Of a stretch of DNA of 18,674 bases, positions 15,828 through 18,674 are shown piece by piece. The translations under genes and the position numbers were made by a program. Under the pieces are notes generated by a model, which had not been told where the DNA came from, did no database searches, and saw nothing but the letters and a program-made list of their open reading frames with translations. Within the stretch, counting starts at the first letter, position 1, and the number at the start of each line of letters is the position of its first letter. Location of the stretch: NCBI GenBank assembly GCA_020048595.1, contig JAIFMH010000025.1, positions 1 to 18,674 on the forward strand, written 5' to 3'. The stretch comes from Bacteroidota bacterium. GTDB taxonomy: Bacteria; Bacteroidota; Bacteroidia; Bacteroidales; UBA4417.

Positions 15828-16364
15828 TTATACTGTTAAATCGTTTTCGTTCTGAATTTCGACGCCTTTTGAAAAAATAGTGGCAATAATATAGATTACA
15901 GCCGCCATTAAAATATATGCCTCACTGTCAGCCCAAAACTGGTTTAAGGTATCGATAGCAAGGCCATGATGTTGCAAATTTTTGGCTGTCTGACGCGCCA
16001 TGTAACTTAAAATCCCAATCGAAAAAGTGTAGTAACTGATTTGTGAGATCCTTTTCGAAACAATGTTGCTAAACGGTTTCGACAAGTTAATTTTGCTCAC
16101 CAGCAGGATGACTACATAAAACAGGACTGCTTTCAGTATCGAGATAACCAGGATAAAACTGTACATACTGAAAAAAGTCCATTTACTGCGTTCATACATT
16201 TCACTTAAGTCCAGTTTTTGATATAAGTTTTGGACAAATTCAGGCTTGTACAGGCTGAAAAAAAAATTGACAATCAAGCCTCCTGCTTCAATGCTTAAGC
16301 CAACGAAGATTAGCCAGGCAACAATCTTCAGGCCGATAAATACGAAGTTGTTAGTTTTTGACAT
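15828..16364 (-). CDS. DUF2975 family membrane protein
   Basis: The 178-residue protein shows four hydrophobic segments at about 8-34, 62-88, 105-125 and 145-165, with a short polar N-terminus and a charged C-terminal tail (EIQNENDLTV). The layout and the PF.N.V..RI stretch between the second and third segments match DUF2975, a family of four-helix inner-membrane proteins without known activity. It is the first gene of a two-gene operon with the XRE-type regulator, preceded by a good -7 box at 16390-16397. A membrane-signal role working with the regulator is plausible but inferred from this recurring pairing only. Confidence 0.88.
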   Translation of the reverse strand: MSKTNNFVFIGLKIVAWLIFVGLSIEAGGLIVNFFFSLYKPEFVQNLYQKLDLSEMYERSKWTFFSMYSFILVISILKAVLFYVVILLVSKINLSKPFSNIVSKRISQISYYTFSIGILSYMARQTAKNLQHHGLAIDTLNQFWADSEAYILMAAVIYIIATIFSKGVEIQNENDLTV

Positions 16365-16689
16365 ACTTGTTAAATTTAAAATTATACCGCAAAAATAATA
16401 TATATTTATTGATAAACAACAAATATGAATTTATATTCAACAAATAACTTCTTATCTATAATATTGCAGAGTAGTAATTTTCTGTTTTGGTTGAGTCGTC
16501 ATTTTACAATGCCCGGTAACTATACAATAACAATACTGTACAAAGTACCAAGGTATTTAAAGGCATAGTACTATTTCAGATTTGTAGTTTGCTGAGCCGT
16601 GTAAAGAATATCAGAGAAACTCATGCATGGTCTTGAGTATTGGACAATCACATGATAAAGTGCATTTCCCGGAATTTCCGGCTGATGAA
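16365..16689. other. Intergenic region, no gene
   Basis: This ~325-base AT-rich stretch lies between the DUF2975 operon promoter and the end of the FtsX/LolE-type gene. No coding frame is supported. It holds the predicted promoter at 16390-16423 and, near 16668-16680, a CCGGAA-T-TTCCGG palindrome just after the permease stop codon. That palindrome could slow or end transcription but has no T-run. Confidence 0.45.
16390..16423 (-). promoter_or_regulatory. Predicted promoter of the DUF2975-HTH operon
   Basis: On the minus strand TATTTTTG (plus 16390-16397) fits the TAnnTTTG -7 consensus, and TTTG (plus 16420-16423) could be the -33 element. The spacing is 22 bases, slightly longer than usual. 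The -7 box ends about 25 bases before the start codon. Confidence 0.5.
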
Positions 16690-17916
16690 TTAAACTGTTT
16701 TACTCAATTTTACAGCAATTTTTCGTACCGGTAACCAGGCAGCAGCAGTACCAATAAGGGTGATTGTAATAAAAACATATAAAAAATCAGTGGCAATCAG
16801 TTTCACCGGGTAAGCGCTGATAATAAATGAATCGCCACCCTGAAGTTTTATAAGGCCGAAATGCTGTTGCAAAATGCAAACCGTCAATCCTATTATAAGT
16901 CCTGAGAAAGCGCCTGTTAGCGAAATCAACAGGCCTTCGAAGAAGAAAATCTGCTTGATAACCGCATCTTTCGCTCCCATGCTGCGCAATATTCCGATGT
17001 CTTTCTTTTTGTCAAGAATGAGCATGGTGAGCGATCCGATAACACTGAAGGATGCAACAATAAGGATAAAAGTAAGTATCAGGAAAACAGCCCATTTCTC
17101 TGACTTCATAATCTTATACAACACTTCCTGCTGCTCGAAACGGTTTTGAATACGAAACTGAGGACCTATTATTGAGGCAATTTTTCCTTTTATTGATCCC
17201 GCGTCAGCATCCCTGGCCAGCCTGATTTCAATACTTGTTACTTCATCGGTGTAATCCAACATACGGCGGGCAAACCGCAGTGGCACAAGCATGTATTTGT
17301 CATCAAAATCCTGTTGTACCGAAAAAATTGCTGTCGGCCGGATAAATTCGCTGTAAAACGATTCCTGTGGCAAACCACTGATGCTTCCTTTTCGTTTTGG
17401 GATATAAACGGATATAAAGTTATCGGGCGCATTCATGTCGAGATTTAGAAAATACGCAATTCCATAGCCCGGAATGGCAAAATCCATGCTGTCCAGCTGA
17501 AGTATCATTTCGCCGGTAACCAGCAACGAATCGTTAATAGGGCTGTTCACCTGGTAAAGTGAATCCACACCTTTAATGGTTGCCAGGAATTGTTGCTTTT
17601 TATAATACAGCAAGGCATTTTCCTCCACTACTTCGGTATATTTAATTACACCGGGGATGTTACGGATCTGATCAGCATTAATATCATTATTATGGAAAGT
17701 TTTCCCCTCAACCACAGTTATTTTAACATCCGGATCGAAAACTGAAAAAAGAGAAACAACAACAGATTCAAAACCATTAAATACACTTAGAACAATTATC
17801 AATGCTGCCGTTCCAACCGCTACGCCCACCATCGAAATACCCGAAATCAGGTTGATGATATTGTGCGATTTCTTTGAAATCAGGTACCGGCGTGCTATGA
17901 AAAACGGGAGGTTCAA
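16690..17916 (-). CDS. LolC/LolE-type ABC transporter permease (FtsX family)
   Basis: The 408-residue protein has the LolC/E layout. It has one N-terminal transmembrane helix (~20-48, GISMVGVAVGTAALI), a large periplasmic domain (~50-270) and three C-terminal helices (~275-300, ~325-350, ~370-395). The loop DKKKDIGILRSMGA is the FtsX-family signature. LolC/E permeases extract lipoproteins from the inner membrane with the ATPase LolD, which is not encoded here. The start codon is TTG (17914-17916). An in-frame TAA lies four codons further upstream, and no ATG is available without losing the conserved opening NLPFFIARRYL. The gene stands alone, with the REP/transposase unit only ~70 bases upstream of its start, so that insertion may have altered its promoter. 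Confidence 0.93.
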   Translation of the reverse strand: MNLPFFIARRYLISKKSHNIINLISGISMVGVAVGTAALIIVLSVFNGFESVVVSLFSVFDPDVKITVVEGKTFHNNDINADQIRNIPGVIKYTEVVEENALLYYKKQQFLATIKGVDSLYQVNSPINDSLLVTGEMILQLDSMDFAIPGYGIAYFLNLDMNAPDNFISVYIPKRKGSISGLPQESFYSEFIRPTAIFSVQQDFDDKYMLVPLRFARRMLDYTDEVTSIEIRLARDADAGSIKGKIASIIGPQFRIQNRFEQQEVLYKIMKSEKWAVFLILTFILIVASFSVIGSLTMLILDKKKDIGILRSMGAKDAVIKQIFFFEGLLISLTGAFSGLIIGLTVCILQQHFGLIKLQGGDSFIISAYPVKLIATDFLYVFITITLIGTAAAWLPVRKIAVKLSKTV

Positions 17917-17987
17917 CGCTTTGATTTGTTAGGTGAGGATTAATTGTTGGGGAGTAGTATTGTCAGGATCAAGAATTGGAGAGTCTC

Positions 17988-18027
17988 TTTCTGATTTGTC
18001 CCGTTAGGGACAGTATATTGGTAGAAA
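17988..18027 (+). repeat. Left REP copy / terminal inverted repeat
   Basis: Contains GTCCCGTTAGGGAC at 17998-18011 (GTCCC/GGGAC stem, GTTA loop) and GGTAGAAA at 18020-18027. It is the reverse complement of 18591-18630 with three mismatches, and it lies just downstream of the transposase stop codon. Confidence 0.85.
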
Positions 18028-18046
18028 AAACCAATATGCAATTTGA

Positions 18047-18535
18047 TTAAGTGCCGTCAGGTACGTTATATTCAATATTTACAGGTTTAAAGATATATCT
18101 ATCATCAAAATCAACATCAAACTCCTTTAACATATCATAATATTCTTCGTTAAATGTTTTTCTTTTATGGTGATCAGATTGATTAATAATGTATTGAATA
18201 ATTGTTGGCACTTCGGCTTTGCTGTAGGAAAATGCTCCATATCCCTCCTGCCATGAAAACTTGCCTTCAACCAATTTATTGTCGTTTATCCATTTTGATG
18301 AACTGCCTTTAACATCTTGCATTAAATCAGCTATTGATTGTGATGGCCTTAATCCAAACAGAATATGGATATGATCAGGCATGCCATTAATAGATAAAAG
18401 TTTGTGATTGTTACTTTGCACAATTCCACTGATGTATTTATAAAGTTCTTCCTTCCAGGAATTACGGATAACACATTCCCTGTTTTGGACAGCAAAGACA
18501 GCCTGTATGTGAATTTGGGTGTAGGTATTTGCCAT
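18047..18535 (-). CDS. REP-associated tyrosine transposase (IS200/Y1 HUH family)
   Basis: The 162-residue protein is a complete Y1 transposase. The metal-binding HUH motif is H55-I-H57 in the context GMPDHIHILFGL. The region GYGAFSYSK (98-106) is the family's usual block before the catalytic helix. Y115 in IIQYIINQ is the expected nucleophilic tyrosine, and the following DHHKRKTF fits the family. These enzymes cut and join single-stranded DNA at hairpins. Here the likely substrates are the GTCCCTAACGGGAC palindromes on both sides. All key residues are present, so the enzyme looks active. One palindrome lies 17 bases upstream of the ATG and could fold in the mRNA leader, which might limit expression. 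A plain IS200-like insertion is the alternative, but the inverted flanking palindromes favour a RAYT. Confidence 0.93.
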   Translation of the reverse strand: MANTYTQIHIQAVFAVQNRECVIRNSWKEELYKYISGIVQSNNHKLLSINGMPDHIHILFGLRPSQSIADLMQDVKGSSSKWINDNKLVEGKFSWQEGYGAFSYSKAEVPTIIQYIINQSDHHKRKTFNEEYYDMLKEFDVDFDDRYIFKPVNIEYNVPDGT

Positions 18536-18552
18536 GATGTATTATATATAAC

Positions 18553-18566
18553 GTCCCTAACGGGAC
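18553..18566 (+). repeat. Internal REP palindrome in the transposase leader
   Basis: GTCCCTAACGGGAC, identical to the palindrome in the right REP and in the same orientation, but without the GGTAGAAA flank. It ends 18 bases before the transposase start codon. Confidence 0.85.
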
Positions 18567-18590
18567 TTTTTCACAAATATAACCATTAAC

Positions 18591-18630
18591 TTTCTACCAA
18601 CATATTGTCCCTAACGGGACAAATAAGAAA
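18591..18630 (+). repeat. Right REP copy / terminal inverted repeat
   Basis: Contains TTTCTACC at 18591-18598 and GTCCCTAACGGGAC at 18607-18620. It mirrors the left copy over 40 bases with three mismatches and marks the likely right end of the element. Confidence 0.85.
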
Positions 18631-18674
18631 TCTGGTCCCTGATTTTTAATAGTGATCCAGTATTATTTATTAAT

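Larger units (their letters stand above)
17988..18630 (-). mobile_element. REP-associated tyrosine transposase unit (REPtron), ~640 bp
   Basis: A single transposase gene is enclosed by inverted repeats at 17988-18027 and 18591-18630 that match at 37 of 40 positions. Each contains the hairpin palindrome GTCCCGTTAGGGAC (or its complement) and a conserved GGTAGAAA block. A third palindrome copy lies at 18553-18566. This gene-plus-flanking-REP layout is typical of RAYT genes. No target duplication is seen, as expected for single-strand HUH transposition. Confidence 0.85.

Noticed and set aside
15586..15855. Plus-strand open frame overlapping the XRE regulator
   Set aside because: The minus-strand frame encodes a full helix-turn-helix domain and is tightly coupled to DUF2975, so this frame is its shadow.

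Overview
The window comes from a member of the Bacteroidetes, most likely class Bacteroidia; I cannot name the genus. The evidence is a type IX secretion (T9SS) cargo with a type B C-terminal sorting domain, a PorP/SprF-family partner protein, a TlpA-like thioredoxin with a DUF4369-like front end, SprB-type repeats, and -7 promoter boxes matching the Bacteroidetes TAnnTTTG consensus.

Region 1 (1-3264) looks accessory. It opens with the last ~62 bases of a group II intron (domains V and VI), whose body lies outside the window. Three unrelated plus-strand genes follow: a small secreted protein of unknown function, a periplasmic TlpA-like thiol-disulfide oxidoreductase, and an orphan PstS-like phosphate-binding lipoprotein. 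Long spacers separate them. Two of the spacers carry a shared motif that starts like an integron attC inverse core (RYYYAAC) and continues to a GCGGGT-type stretch. The region ends in a hairpin terminator facing the next, oppositely oriented operon.

Region 2 (3288-13813, minus strand) is one T9SS surface-protein module of three genes. They are a 2268-residue adhesin (signal peptide, HYR-like modules, 17 SprB-type repeats, Ig/cadherin-like and PKD-like modules, CHU_C sorting domain), a PorP/SprF-family outer-membrane protein, and a PorE-like envelope protein (TPR, five PD40 blades, carboxypeptidase-regulatory fold, OmpA domain) with an added C-terminal SPOR domain. By family knowledge the PorP/SprF protein serves export or anchoring of the type B cargo, and the OmpA/SPOR protein ties the complex to peptidoglycan. 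The adhesin's core is a higher-order tandem array with a 705-bp period (three SprB repeats per unit, four units).

Region 3 (13814-15614) holds a long AT-rich divergent spacer, a -7 promoter box, an OmpA-family coiled-coil lipoprotein on the plus strand, and a clear rho-independent terminator.

Region 4 (15615-17916, minus strand) holds a DUF2975 membrane protein plus XRE-type regulator pair, and an FtsX/LolE-type lipoprotein-release permease that appears to start with TTG.

Region 5 (17988-18630) is a compact REP-associated tyrosine transposase unit (REPtron). A 162-residue HUH transposase is flanked by near-perfect 40-nt inverted repeats, each containing the palindrome GTCCCTAACGGGAC, and a third copy of that palindrome sits just upstream of its start codon.
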